From: Oceanidesulfovibrio indonesiensis
GTDB lineage: Bacteria > Desulfobacterota > Desulfovibrionia > Desulfovibrionales > Desulfovibrionaceae
DNA: 64,000 nucleotides
Direction of reading: 5' to 3'
NCBI RefSeq assembly: GCF_007625075.1
Contig: NZ_QMIE01000011.1
Coordinates: forward strand, 88,543 to 152,542
Positions 1-9,810 of the stretch are shown here, in pieces. The position numbers and the translations under genes were made by a program. Each line of letters opens with the position of its first letter. The stretch's first letter is position 1. Below the pieces are notes generated by a model. It searched no databases. It saw only the letters and a program-made list of their open reading frames with translations, and had not been told where the DNA came from.

Positions 1-1267
1 AATGGACAAGAGCCTGTATACGGCCGAACTCGGGTATCAACGCGCCGAGCACGCCCGTTTCGAAGCACTCCTCAAGAAAGACCATGCACCCGGGCGTTGC
101 CATGATGCCGGGGAGACGCTCCAGCACCGGCTCGAAATCTTTCGCCCCGCCGCCTGCCAGAGCATGGCGTATCCGCCGGCGTTGGGCCAGGGTCAGCGGT
201 TCACCCGTGGACGCTGCAAAGAACAGCAGCTCCGACGGCCGCAAGTCTTCCTGATGTCGCACTGCGGTTGATGAGCTTTCCCATACGCGCCAGAACTGCA
301 CCCAGCCTGCGCGGACTACGTATGCCGCCTCGTGGGCCATGGCGATGAAGCGTTCGCCGGCTATGGCCGGGTCCTCAGTCGTGATGCCGCAGGCCCGGGC
401 GTAGTCCGGGGCCTCGTCGAGCACCAGCCTGTTGCGCTTGCTGCGGGCAAGGCGTTGGAGTGCGCACCGGGCGCGCAGGAGCGCTTTTCGGGCGGATTCC
501 AGTTCGGCGCGGTCCTCTACGCCGAAGAATTCGCGTAGTGGATGACCGTTTGCCGCACCCTCCGGATACAGCTTCAACAACCAGAACATTGTCTGCACAT
601 CGCGCAAACCGCCGCGGCCATTCTTGAGGTCCGGGGCCATGAGCATTGCCGCGTCGCCATAATCCGCCGCCCGTTCGGCCGCCGCCTGACGCAACGCATC
701 GGCGAGTGTGTCGCATCGTCTCGCTGCGTCCCGTCCCAGCGCAGTGTTCAACTCCGTAAACAATTTCCGGCTGCCGGCTATGTAGCGGGCATCCAGATGC
801 GCGGTCGCCGCGGCCAGATCGTCCTGCGCAAGCTCGATGCATTCGCGCACGGTTCGCACGCCGTGCCCGACCTCGAACCCCTCGTCCCATAGAGGATGCA
901 GGATATGGCCGGCGATGCGCTCCACGGCTTCCGCCGACTGCGCATTTTCTTGCACAAGCAGGAGGATATCCACGTCCGAGCGCGGGCAGAGCTCCTTCCT
1001 GCCATACCCCCCCAGAGCGACAACGGCGACCTGTACGTTCCTCCCGAAGCTATCAGCCACAGTGCCCTTTTCTTGGGAAGCGCTTATACCGGGCGCAAAC
1101 GAATGCGCCCCGCGAGACGGTCCGCGGACCGCCTCGCCGAGGCGCAGCTTCAGATATCGATCCATGGCCAGAGCCGCTTTTTCCCAGGGGCGTCCCGCTT
1201 TGCCGGGGGCCTTCCCGGCCTCCTGCCGCACAACGTCCAGAAGCTGGCTCGGATCCATGGTTATCAT
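1..1267 (-). CDS. glnD: [Protein-PII] uridylyltransferase / uridylyl-removing enzyme, partial
   Basis: GlnD adds and removes UMP on PII proteins in response to glutamine. About 422 N-terminal residues are visible and the frame stays open through base 1, so the 3' end lies outside the window. The nucleotidyltransferase signature GGYGRKELCPRSDVD sits at about residues 86-100, with the metal-binding D98 and D100. The family motif DLKNGRGGLRDVQ follows at about residue 200, and PEFGRIQALVH is the last visible segment, just before the HD domain. Two in-frame ATGs (1267 and 1258) are possible starts. No strong ribosome site is seen, which fits translational coupling to glnB, whose TAG stop is only 18 bases upstream. 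It is the last visible gene of amtB-glnB-glnD. Confidence 0.93.
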   Translation of the reverse strand, partial: MITMDPSQLLDVVRQEAGKAPGKAGRPWEKAALAMDRYLKLRLGEAVRGPSRGAHSFAPGISASQEKGTVADSFGRNVQVAVVALGGYGRKELCPRSDVDILLLVQENAQSAEAVERIAGHILHPLWDEGFEVGHGVRTVRECIELAQDDLAAATAHLDARYIAGSRKLFTELNTALGRDAARRCDTLADALRQAAAERAADYGDAAMLMAPDLKNGRGGLRDVQTMFWLLKLYPEGAANGHPLREFFGVEDRAELESARKALLRARCALQRLARSKRNRLVLDEAPDYARACGITTEDPAIAGERFIAMAHEAAYVVRAGWVQFWRVWESSSTAVRHQEDLRPSELLFFAASTGEPLTLAQRRRIRHALAGGGAKDFEPVLERLPGIMATPGCMVFLEECFETGVLGALIPEFGRIQALVH

Positions 1268-1285
1268 CGGGTCATAGACACGCCG

Positions 1286-1630
<345 letters not shown>

Positions 1631-1644
1631 TTACGCTCCTTGGC

Positions 1645-2847
1645 TTACAGCTGGTATCCTGTCTCGCTGTGCTCGCTTACGTCAAGGCCGGATTCCTCGG
1701 CCTCAGGGCTGACGCGCAATCCGAAGAGAACATCCACGATCTTGAAAAGCGCATAGCTCATGACGAAGCAGAACAACCAGGTAGCCACGATGGAAATAAT
1801 CTGAATCCAGGCCTGACCGGCATTGCCGAAGAACAGGCCAGTGGCCCCGACGGATGCGAAGAGGCCGGTGGCCAAAGCGCCCCATGTGCCGCCCAGACCG
1901 TGAATGCCCACCACGTCCAGGGAATCGTCGTAACCGAGCTTGGATTTGAGCAGCACGCCCAGGTAGCAGATCACGCCTGAGGCAAGGCCGATGACGATCG
2001 CGCTCATGGGACCCACAAAACCGGCAGCCGGGGTGATCGCCACGAGACCGGCCAGCACGCCGGAGGCTGCGCCCAGTGTGGTGGGCTTGCCGTGATGCAT
2101 CCACTCCACCCCTATCCAGCTGAGCGCCGCGGCGGCTGCCGCCAGTTGGGTCGTCACAAAGGCGTTCGCGGCCAGTCCGTCGGCGGAAAGGGCGCTGCCC
2201 GCGTTGAAACCAAACCAGCCGAACCAGAGAATGCCTGCGCCCAGGATGGTCATGGGCAGGTTGTGCGGAAGAATGGGCTCCTTGCCGTATCCTTTGCGCC
2301 GGCCCAGGCAGAGAGCGCCGGCCAGGGCAGCCGCGCCGGAACTCATGTGCACCACGGCGCCGCCTGCAAAGTCCAGCGCGCCCATCTCGCCCATCCAGCC
2401 GCCTCCCCACACCCAGTGCGCCATCGGGCAGTACACCAGAATGAGCCACAGGGTCGAAAAGACCATGAGCGACCCGAACTTCATGCGCTCGGCAAAAGCG
2501 CCGGTGATGAGCGCGGGCGTGATGACCGCGAACATGCACTGGAAGATCATGAAGGTCATGTGTGGCAGGTTGTCCGCGGGCGAGTTGGCCGTATCCATGC
2601 CCACGCCGTTCAGGAACGCGAAATTCAGGCTGCCGATGACGCCGCCGATGTCCGTGCCGAAGGCCAGCGAGTAGCCTACCACGGCCCAGAGCACGGAGAC
2701 GAGCCCGAGCATGATGAAGGATTGCATGATCGTGCCAAGCACGTTCTTGCTGCGGACGAGTCCCGCGTAAAACATGGCGAGGCCCGGCGTCATGAACATG
2801 ACGAGGGCCGCGCACACCAGGATGAAGGCATTGTCAGCCATATTCAT
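1645..2847 (-). CDS. amtB: Ammonium transporter, Amt family
   Basis: This is a 400-residue inner-membrane ammonium channel with about 11 hydrophobic segments. The N-terminal segment FMTPGLAMFYAGLVRSKNVL is typical of the family. The two pore histidines are recognisable in GGAVVHMSSG and in GIHGLGGTWGA. The C-terminal tail is short and acidic (PEAEESGLDVSEHSETGYQL) and would be the PII docking region. GGGAGGGAGC precedes the ATG. It is the first gene of the minus-strand operon with glnB and glnD, whose products form the AmtB-PII-GlnD nitrogen-sensing circuit. Regulation by nitrogen is expected, but no clear sigma-54 box was found upstream. Confidence 0.95.
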   Translation of the reverse strand: MNMADNAFILVCAALVMFMTPGLAMFYAGLVRSKNVLGTIMQSFIMLGLVSVLWAVVGYSLAFGTDIGGVIGSLNFAFLNGVGMDTANSPADNLPHMTFMIFQCMFAVITPALITGAFAERMKFGSLMVFSTLWLILVYCPMAHWVWGGGWMGEMGALDFAGGAVVHMSSGAAALAGALCLGRRKGYGKEPILPHNLPMTILGAGILWFGWFGFNAGSALSADGLAANAFVTTQLAAAAAALSWIGVEWMHHGKPTTLGAASGVLAGLVAITPAAGFVGPMSAIVIGLASGVICYLGVLLKSKLGYDDSLDVVGIHGLGGTWGALATGLFASVGATGLFFGNAGQAWIQIISIVATWLFCFVMSYALFKIVDVLFGLRVSPEAEESGLDVSEHSETGYQL

Positions 2848-3316
2848 CGTGTGCTCCCTCCCTTGGGTTTTGGGTTTCGGAAGTAGTACAATTTTGTATG
2901 GCTGTTGTCTACATTTTTGAAACTTTAGTTATATATATTTGATATAACAAATTTAATTGTCTGTTTTAGCTTGTCGGCATTGCGCCGTTCAGCTTATTCA
3001 GTGACGATTTTTTCCGAATTGACACGCCGTTTTCAACTTTGTGAAATTTTGACTGGATATTCTTCGCCCCTGGCTATTGTTTGTCTGATTATGAAAAACA
3101 ACCGCCGCCAACGTTGCCGCACGCCTTTCAATTTTCCTCGAAAAAACTTCGATACGGTGACACCACCCGCCAACACGGATTGCACAGAGACATTTCCACG
3201 AGAGCACGGTCGCTGCAGGAATGATGAATGGAGGCAAATACATGGCAGCCAGTTGCCCAAAGGCCTCGCCTTTTGTACAACCACATGAAACGCCAACATT
3301 TTTTAAGGAGACTCCG
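2848..3316. other. Intergenic region between amtB and a small ORF, with an AT-rich inverted repeat
   Basis: No convincing gene is seen in this 469-base divergent region. It is much more AT-rich than its neighbours near 2890-2960. An inverted repeat GTTATAT-(7 nt)-ATATAAC lies at 2928-2948, about 80 bases upstream of amtB, and could be an operator or part of the amtB promoter. AAGGAG at 3304-3309 is the ribosome site of the next gene. Confidence 0.4.
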
Positions 3317-3568
3317 ATGTCCGCTGATGACAAGGCACCGCTTGATACTACGACCGAGGAACTGAGAAGAATCCGCCAGCAGCTTAAGGAACTGACCGAG
3401 GCCGTGTACGCCATGGCCGGCGTCATGCTCATGACCGGCATGCCCCAGTACGGCCCTGAAGGCGCCGTCAATCAGCTGCGCACGGTGAGATCGGCCATGT
3501 CTTCATCGGATTTCTGCAGCAAGTCGACGCCGGAGGGCGACAAGTCGGAAGGCTCTGACAAGAAATAG
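3317..3568 (+). CDS. Small hypothetical protein with coiled-coil segment
   Basis: This is an 83-residue protein of unknown function. The start at 3317 is chosen because AAGGAG lies eight bases upstream; a longer reading from 3221 has no ribosome site. Residues 10-30 (TTTEELRRIRQQLKELTEAVY) form a short amphipathic or coiled-coil helix. They are followed by a small hydrophobic stretch (AMAGVMLMTGM) and a polar Ser/Lys-rich tail. It has no membrane segment or catalytic motif that I recognise. It lies between the divergent amtB operon and the proW-proX pair, and nothing in the context assigns a job. Confidence 0.6.
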   Translation: MSADDKAPLDTTTEELRRIRQQLKELTEAVYAMAGVMLMTGMPQYGPEGAVNQLRTVRSAMSSSDFCSKSTPEGDKSEGSDKK

Positions 3569-3654
3569 ACCACGTGGAGAGTGCGGCTGTCTGTCGTGGA
3601 CAGTCGACGTTCCCTCCCCATGCGCCGCAGTTTGGCTGTAACCGAGTCGGCAAC

Positions 3655-3691
3655 ACAAAAAACGCCCGGAGGAGCTAGTCTTCCGGGCGTT
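3655..3691 (-). terminator. Rho-independent terminator of proW-proX
   Basis: A perfect 10-bp stem (3661-3670 with 3682-3691) is followed on the minus strand by a run of seven T. It lies 25 bases after the proX stop. Confidence 0.85.
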
Positions 3692-3716
3692 TCGAATTTG
3701 TCTGCAATTTTGCAGG

Positions 3717-4568
3717 CTATTGCAGCCAGGAGTTCACGAGGTCCGGGTTTTCCTCGACGAACTTCTTGGCGGCATCTTCGGGATCCATGCCTTCGCGAAT
3801 CCAGACCATGACGGTGGCCATGTCGTCGGCGCTCCACTCGAACTTGTCGAGGAAGTTGTAGACTTCGGGCATGTCATCCTTCAAGCCCTTGCGCACCAGA
3901 GTCAGAATCTGGCCGTCTTCGGCCTTGCCGTAGATGTTTTTGGGGTCTTCCAGGTATTTGAGCTCCCAGGTGCCCCACTTCCAGTGCGGAGTCCAGCCGG
4001 TAACCACGACCCAGTTTTCATTGCGGATGCCATCGGCCAGGGCGGCGGTCATCATGGCGCCGGTGGAGTCCACGAGTTGCATGTCCTTGAGGTCGTACGC
4101 TTCAATGGCTTTTTCGGTTTGCTGCATGATGCCCGCGCCAGGATCGATACCGATGATGTCACCCTTGAACTTGTCGGCGTTGGCATTGAGCTCTTCGATG
4201 GAATTGATGGTCACATAGGCGGGAACCACGAGGCCGGACTGCACGCCGAACATGTTCGGCCCAAGGTTCTCAACCTTGCCCTCCACCGCCTTGAGGTTGT
4301 CGGCCTGCAACGGCTGCCATGATGCCACCATGCCATCCACATCGCCGGCCGCCACCGCGACGTACATGGGACCGACGGATACGGGAATGATCTCCACATC
4401 CACCCCAAGCTTTTCCTCAAGGACAGTCTTCACCACGTTGGTGGACGCCACCTCGGAAGCCCACTCCACATAGGCCAGCTCGACCTTCGCCGCCCAGGCG
4501 AAGGATACCGTGAGCAAGGTGATGAGCACCGCTGCTGTGAACGTCTTGATGCAGCGCGTCAGTTTCAT
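3717..4568 (-). CDS. proX: Glycine betaine/proline ABC transporter, periplasmic binding protein
   Basis: This is a 283-residue substrate-binding protein of the OpuAC/ProX family. The first ~27 residues from MKLTRCIKTF form a Sec signal peptide ending in AWAAK. The mature part has the Trp-rich ligand pocket expected for quaternary amines (VEWASE, WQP, GWTPHWKWG, WEL). The start at 4568 is chosen because AAGGAG sits nine bases upstream, rather than the longer reading from 4604. It follows proW in the same direction. It should deliver glycine betaine or proline betaine for osmoprotection, or as a methyl donor. Substrate is inferred from the family. Confidence 0.9.
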   Translation of the reverse strand: MKLTRCIKTFTAAVLITLLTVSFAWAAKVELAYVEWASEVASTNVVKTVLEEKLGVDVEIIPVSVGPMYVAVAAGDVDGMVASWQPLQADNLKAVEGKVENLGPNMFGVQSGLVVPAYVTINSIEELNANADKFKGDIIGIDPGAGIMQQTEKAIEAYDLKDMQLVDSTGAMMTAALADGIRNENWVVVTGWTPHWKWGTWELKYLEDPKNIYGKAEDGQILTLVRKGLKDDMPEVYNFLDKFEWSADDMATVMVWIREGMDPEDAAKKFVEENPDLVNSWLQ

Positions 4569-4632
4569 TGGTTGTTCTCCTTGTTTTTCTTGCATGTTGG
4601 TCAAAATACACCCGCAGGGAGACCAGAACAGA

Positions 4633-5472
4633 TTACGCCTTCGTGCGCTGGCCGACCTTCTGCAGGACGCGGTCGAGAATGATGGCGATGATGACGATGC
4701 CTATGCCCGCCTCGAAGCCGTCGCCCATGCGCATGCGCTGGATCGCTTTCCAGACCTCGCCGCCCAGCCCGCGGGCGCCGATCATGGCGGCGATGACGAC
4801 CATGGAGAGAGCGAGCATGACCGTCTGGTTCACGCCGGCCATGATGGTGGGCGTGGCCAGGGGCATCTCCAACTTGACCAGCCGCTGCCAGCGGTTGGAA
4901 CCGAAAGCCTCGGCGCATTCCACCAGCTCCTTGGGCACCTGCTGGATGCCGAGCGCAGTGAGCCGGATGGCCGGGGGCATGGCGAACACCACCGTGGAAA
5001 AAATCGCGGCGACCTTGCCCAAGCCAAAGAATGGAATGGCCGGAATGAGGTAGACGAATGCCGGCATGGTCTGCATGACGTCCAGAATGGGCATGACGAT
5101 GCGGTTGACCACCTTGCTCACCGCGGCGGCAATACCCAAAGGCACGCCGATAAGGATGGCGACGAAAGTGGCGATGAGCACCAGCGAGATGGTGGAGACG
5201 GTGGCGGCCCAGAGCTCGATATTCCAGATGAGCAGGAGCCCCAATGCAGTGAAGATGGTGATGCCACGGTTTTTGCGGGACAGATAGAACGCCAGGGCGG
5301 TGATGGCGATGATCAGCACCCAGGGCGGCATGGAAAGGAGTCCGTCTTCGATGAGTTCGAGCATGCTCTCGACGATGGCGGAGAATGCCTTGGTGACGCC
5401 GGCAAGGTTGTCGACGAGAAAATTGATGAACGCCTCGATGATGGCGCCGAGTGGTATACTGGGAATTTCCAT
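4633..5472 (-). CDS. proW: Glycine betaine/proline ABC transporter, permease
   Basis: This is a 279-residue inner-membrane permease with six to seven hydrophobic segments. The cytoplasmic EAA loop ECAEAFGSNRWQRLVKLEMP would contact the ATPase. GAGGAGACG precedes the ATG. It is followed 64 bases later by proX. The odd point is that no ATPase (proV) gene is found upstream or downstream in this neighbourhood. The region before proW is about 800 bases without a recognisable gene, so the ATPase must be supplied from elsewhere or has been lost here. Confidence 0.92.
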   Translation of the reverse strand: MEIPSIPLGAIIEAFINFLVDNLAGVTKAFSAIVESMLELIEDGLLSMPPWVLIIAITALAFYLSRKNRGITIFTALGLLLIWNIELWAATVSTISLVLIATFVAILIGVPLGIAAAVSKVVNRIVMPILDVMQTMPAFVYLIPAIPFFGLGKVAAIFSTVVFAMPPAIRLTALGIQQVPKELVECAEAFGSNRWQRLVKLEMPLATPTIMAGVNQTVMLALSMVVIAAMIGARGLGGEVWKAIQRMRMGDGFEAGIGIVIIAIILDRVLQKVGQRTKA

Positions 5473-6281
5473 GATGTTCGTCTCCTCGGGATGGTGGCCG
5501 CCTGCGCGCCTGGCGAATCAGCGTGCGGCGGCGAGGTATTGGTTCGTTCGCGTCGGTATCAGGGAATTTCGATTCGTGGTTGTTCGGCCAGCTAAAAAGG
5601 AACGCGCCGGCTCCAGACCCCCTGCGGCAGAGCGATGCATTATCCCTCCGCCTGGGCTGAAAGCAACATATCCTGCATCGAAATATTCTGCACAATGCAA
5701 GCAACAACCGGGCTTTGTCTTTGTTGGCAACTCTGTTGCTGAGTATTCCAACAGTTCACGTACATGTGTGAAGCTGGCCCCTCCAGAAAACAACAGCCCC
5801 CCACAAGTGTTTGTTAAATAAGACGATATCTTATACACGCCCTCGCCGGCCCTGTCAAATCGGTCTCACATTCTCACCTATCCTCGCGCACACTATCCTC
5901 TTAAATGATTTTAGCACAAAGCAACCTCCCGCGCAGCAGGGGTGAGCGTTCTTCCATAATATGCCCGAGTGGGCGGGCTGCGTCGCCGGCTGCCTATTCA
6001 CTCCAGCAAGGAAAACAGGTATATCGGCCAAGCGTTTGTCCTCGAACGTTGCCGGTAACAGAACATTTTCTGTCTCTTGGCTCGCCAGCTATCGGACGGC
6101 CACGGACAGATGCCGCGGGAACAGTTTGTTTGAGCATTCTGCTCTGAGGAATAACACTTTGAGCTCCGAGCAAAACGCACTGACGATTATTCAGACCAAT
6201 TCTTATTCCTGGTCGAATGTTTCCCTGCACATGTAATGCAATGACTCACTTACACACGCAAACCAGCCAGCGGAGCCACGG
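5473..6281. other. Long intergenic region between proW and a sensor kinase gene
   Basis: No convincing gene is seen in about 800 bases on either strand; open frames are short and have no ribosome site. An inverted repeat ATAAGA-(5 nt)-TCTTAT at 5818-5834 lies upstream of proW in an AT-rich patch and may be an operator or promoter element for the betaine genes. Confidence 0.4.
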
Positions 6282-8672
6282 ATGAGACGCTTCAGATTCG
6301 GCGTCGGACGCAAGCTGCTCCTCACGAACGCCGCCGCCGGACTGTTTTTCATCGCCTTTTCCGTGTTCGTGGTCATCAAGCTCTCCAGCATAGAACACAT
6401 TTCGTCTTCGCTCGTCTCCACCAGCGCCGACCAGATCACCGAGAACAGCAAGACCGCCCGGCGGTTGTCCCTGGCTTTTGCCGAGGCCGCCGCGCTCATG
6501 AGCAATTTCTACGAAAACGAGCAGCTTCTCGAAGAAGAATCGAGCCATCTGATCACGGAGATCGACTCGCTGGCTCTTGGCGCGCACAGCCGCACCTTGC
6601 GCTCCTCCCTGGAAGACTTCAGGCGCAGCCTTGTCATGGTGTTCGAGAGTTGCCGCGTGGTGAACCTCGTGTTGGCGAGGATTCGGACTCTCGAAGAGCA
6701 GATTGTCGACGAGATGCGGGCCATGCGAATGCCGCCGGATTCCTACCAGCACATCCCGACCGCGGCGCACGATGAGGACGCGACGGAAAATACTTTTCTT
6801 CCGTTGGATTACCTGAGCCAGATGCTGCTGGTGTCCAAACTCAGAGTCGATCTCTGGCCCGAACATTTCTCGCGGATCGTTCCCGACAAGCGCAACACCC
6901 TCGACCTGGCCCTGAAAGACCTCGGCGCCCGCTTGCGCGAATATTCGCCTCCAGCTGGTTTCGATTCTTCACGGTTCGGGAACCTGAAGCAGTTGTTCGT
7001 GCGATATGAAAGCGCGCTTGCGGATCTGCACCGGGTTACGCGGGACCTCAAGGACGCGACTCTGCAACTGGCCATCCACCAGGACTCCATCCTCGCCGAC
7101 ATGGCTCTCCTCGACGAAAACGCTTTGAGAACCTCGCAGGAAGCCCGATCACGCATCCAGACCATCTCCACCTCGGCGCAGATTCTTGTCGCCTTTCTCT
7201 CTGTGGCTGTGCTTCTGGCACTCGTCGCCCTCACCCAGCTCTTCCGGATTCGCCATTTCCGGCGCCCCCTGGACAACCTGCACCGGGGTATAGAAGCCCT
7301 GCGCTCAGGCAACCTCGAACACCGCATAGACCTGGGCCGGACCGACGAATGGAGCCTCATGGAGGACGCCATAAACCATATGGCTTCCGAATTGTCGCGG
7401 TCTTACAAAGCCGTGGAGGACAGCGCCTCGTTCTACCGCGGCCTGTTCGAACTCGGCCTCCTCGGCATGGCGGTCATGGACGATACAGGCACCAGGTGGA
7501 TCGAAGTAAACGACCGCTTCTGCGAGCTGCTGCGCTATCCCCGCAACACCATCATGAACAAGCAGTGGGCCGAAATCATTCATCCGCAGGACCATTTTAC
7601 CGAGAATACTCGGTTCACCGCCCTGCTCAACGGGGAGACCGACGGTTACGCCCTGGATGTCCGCTTCCTGCGCGGCGACGGCACCACCGCCTACACCACG
7701 CTCTCGGTCAAATGCGCCCGCGCTGAAAGTGGCCGGATCAAAGCTGTCTACATCCTGCTCAACGATATCTCTGAGCGCGTCACAGCCCAGGAGCAGCTTG
7801 ACGCAGTGAACAAAAATCTGGAGCAGCTTGTGGAGGAGCGATCCCGCTCGCTGCTTGAAAAAACCGAAGAGCTTGAGACCGCCAACCGCCGGCTCCGCGA
7901 GCTCGACGAACTCAAATCCGACTTCCTCTCCTCCATATCCCACGAATTGCGCACACCGCTGACCTCCATCCTCGGGTTTGCCAAGCTGGTGAACAGAGAG
8001 CTCTTCCGCCTTGGCACCACCGAGTTCCGCGACCCTGAGGAGTTCCGTTGCCGCATCGATCGCATGCACGCCAATCTGGAAATTATCGCAAGGGAGGGAG
8101 AGCGGCTCACCCGGCTCATCAACGAAATTCTCGACCTCTCCAAGATCGAGTCCGGACAGGTGGAGTGGCGCGACATTCTGTGCTCCTGCCGTACTCTGGC
8201 TCTTCAGGCTCTGGAGGTTGTCACATCGCAGTTCGAGCAGAAACCCGAGGTGGAGCTTGTTCTGGACATCCGGGACGAAGACGCCATGGTCCGCGTGGAC
8301 CCGGACCGTTACCTCCAGGTCTGCATCAACCTGCTCAACAACGCCATCAAGTTCACGCCCGCCGGGCGGATCCTCGTATCCGGCCAGCTCACCTCGGACG
8401 GTTATTATCGTTTCAGCGTGAAGGACACCGGGATCGGCATCCCCCCCGACGATATCGAACGCATCTTCGACAAATTCCACCAGGCCCCCACCCAGAACAC
8501 GCTGCGCGACAAGCCCGTGGGCACCGGTTTGGGCCTGTCCATCTGCAGCCAGATTGTAGACCATTACGGCGGCCGCATCTGGGTGGAGTCCACGCCGGGC
8601 ATGGGCAGCACATTCTCATTCGAGCTGCCGTATCTCACGACCAACGCTTCCGAAAACAACGTCGGCTTCTAA
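6282..8672 (+). CDS. Membrane sensor histidine kinase (HAMP-PAS-HisKA-HATPase)
   Basis: This is a 796-residue hybrid-free sensor kinase. TM1 is at about residues 12-34, followed by a long mostly helical periplasmic domain of about 270 residues. TM2 is at about 300-322 and HAMP at about 323-378. PAS is at about 390-500 and a coiled coil at 505-545. The HisKA box FLSSISHELRTP carries the phosphoacceptor H554. The catalytic domain has the N box (INLLNNAIKF), the G1 box (DTGIGIP) and the G2 box (GTGLGLS). No response regulator gene lies next to it, so its partner is unknown. The helical periplasmic region resembles chemoreceptor-type four-helix sensors, but the signal cannot be named. Confidence 0.93.
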   Translation: MRRFRFGVGRKLLLTNAAAGLFFIAFSVFVVIKLSSIEHISSSLVSTSADQITENSKTARRLSLAFAEAAALMSNFYENEQLLEEESSHLITEIDSLALGAHSRTLRSSLEDFRRSLVMVFESCRVVNLVLARIRTLEEQIVDEMRAMRMPPDSYQHIPTAAHDEDATENTFLPLDYLSQMLLVSKLRVDLWPEHFSRIVPDKRNTLDLALKDLGARLREYSPPAGFDSSRFGNLKQLFVRYESALADLHRVTRDLKDATLQLAIHQDSILADMALLDENALRTSQEARSRIQTISTSAQILVAFLSVAVLLALVALTQLFRIRHFRRPLDNLHRGIEALRSGNLEHRIDLGRTDEWSLMEDAINHMASELSRSYKAVEDSASFYRGLFELGLLGMAVMDDTGTRWIEVNDRFCELLRYPRNTIMNKQWAEIIHPQDHFTENTRFTALLNGETDGYALDVRFLRGDGTTAYTTLSVKCARAESGRIKAVYILLNDISERVTAQEQLDAVNKNLEQLVEERSRSLLEKTEELETANRRLRELDELKSDFLSSISHELRTPLTSILGFAKLVNRELFRLGTTEFRDPEEFRCRIDRMHANLEIIAREGERLTRLINEILDLSKIESGQVEWRDILCSCRTLALQALEVVTSQFEQKPEVELVLDIRDEDAMVRVDPDRYLQVCINLLNNAIKFTPAGRILVSGQLTSDGYYRFSVKDTGIGIPPDDIERIFDKFHQAPTQNTLRDKPVGTGLGLSICSQIVDHYGGRIWVESTPGMGSTFSFELPYLTTNASENNVGF

Positions 8673-8822
8673 AACCCCAACGCGCCTCCAGACCTCCAAC
8701 TGTTCCACAATCCGTCGATGCCTGGAGACTCGCATATGCCCCTTACCGGCCGCGGGGAGCATCCGAAACGCGCTTCCTATCCACCTCGCCTCTTGGCACG
8801 GTGCACGCATTCAAGCATACTG

Positions 8823-8868
8823 GCGCAACCTGCCGGCGCCGTGTCTGCCCGGCGCCGGCAGGTTGCGC
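8823..8868. repeat. Perfect 18-bp stem palindrome, probable terminator
   Basis: Two arms of 18 bases (8823-8840 and 8851-8868) are exactly complementary around a 10-base loop. There is no long T-run on the plus side. It lies between the sensor kinase and the thioesterase genes and may end kinase transcription or act as an RNA-stabilising hairpin. Confidence 0.7.
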
Positions 8869-8930
8869 GTTATTCGAAAGACAGTCCATCTCCATGCTCG
8901 CCGAGGACATCAAGCCTTCAGGAGTAAAAC

Positions 8931-9407
8931 GTGGAAGGGAAACCACCCAGCGCCAGCCGGATCACCATGACTCACCTTGTCCTGCCGCAAGACGCCAACC
9001 CCCTGGGCCACGGGCATGGCGGCGTCATTCTCAAGCACATCGACACCGCAGCCGGAATGGTGGCCATGCGCCACGTGCGCGGCAACGCGGTCACGGCGTC
9101 CATCGACCGTGTGGACTTCATCCGCCCGGTTTTCGTGGGCGAACTCGTGCACCTCAAAGCAAATCTGAACGGCGTGGGCAAGACGTCCATGGAAGTGGGC
9201 GTGCGCGTGGAGGCGGAGAACCTCACCACGGGTGAAGTCCGTTACACGAACTCGGCCTATCTGACCTTCGTGGCTCTCACGGTAGACGGCAAACCGAGCG
9301 AAGTGCCGCCGCTCATCCCGGAAACGGAGGAAGACGTACGCCGGCAGCACGAGGCTGCGGAACGCCGCCGAATGCGCCTGGCCATGCGCTGCAGGGAGGG
9401 CCAGTAA
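8931..9407 (+). CDS. Acyl-CoA thioesterase, hotdog fold
   Basis: This is a 158-residue single hotdog-domain thioesterase of the YciA/BACH type that hydrolyses acyl-CoA in the cytosol. The family core is clear: HGGVILKHIDTAAG at about residues 30-45, with the catalytic-type Asp, then SIDRVDFIRPVFVGE and SMEVGVRVEAEN. A GTG start at 8931 is chosen because GGAG lies six bases upstream. An ATG 12 codons later would also preserve the fold. The C-terminal tail is rich in Arg and Glu (EEDVRRQHEAAERRRMRL) and probably helical. Chain-length preference cannot be read from sequence. Confidence 0.9.
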   Translation: MEGKPPSASRITMTHLVLPQDANPLGHGHGGVILKHIDTAAGMVAMRHVRGNAVTASIDRVDFIRPVFVGELVHLKANLNGVGKTSMEVGVRVEAENLTTGEVRYTNSAYLTFVALTVDGKPSEVPPLIPETEEDVRRQHEAAERRRMRLAMRCREGQ

Positions 9408-9588
9408 AGAAAGCCAACGCAGACTGACGGCAGGAAGAAGTAGCCTAATACGCAAAACATCCTGCGGGGAGCAGGCCCAGGCCGACCCGAAAGGCCGGGG
9501 ATGTCTACGGCTGCTTTCTCGGCGTCGGAATTTGTACTTTTGTGGACGCCGCGTTCGACGGAAGGGGGACAAGAATCCCGACAGAAAT

Positions 9589-9810
9589 CTATACCGTGGC
9601 GATGCGGCCTGTCAGCCAGCGCCACGTCTCGCGAAGACGCGCCAGCGGACCGAAACGGCGACCCATCGAGTTGTAGATGAGGCGTGATATCGCGATATAC
9701 TGTTCCATGCCGGGTACGTTCACTTCGTGAATCTCCACAGGCATAATCTCAGTGCGCACAGCCGGGGCGTAATGATGATATGTGGTGTTGCTCTCGTGCA
9801 AGCCGTCCAT
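9589..9810 (-). CDS. Small hypothetical protein
   Basis: This is a 73-residue protein beginning MDGLHESNTTYHH. The start at 9810 is set by an excellent AAGGAGG six bases upstream; a longer reading from 9903 would need a weak TTG start. The middle segment (PVEIHEVNVPGMEQYIAISRLIYNSMGRR) and the basic C-terminus suggest a small soluble or peripheral protein. No family is recognised, and the neighbours on both sides face other functions. Confidence 0.6.
   Translation of the reverse strand: MDGLHESNTTYHHYAPAVRTEIMPVEIHEVNVPGMEQYIAISRLIYNSMGRRFGPLARLRETWRWLTGRIATV

Noticed and set aside
5518..5838. Gene upstream of proW on the minus strand
   Set aside because: The frame has no ribosome site, odd composition and no ATPase motif; it is not proV.
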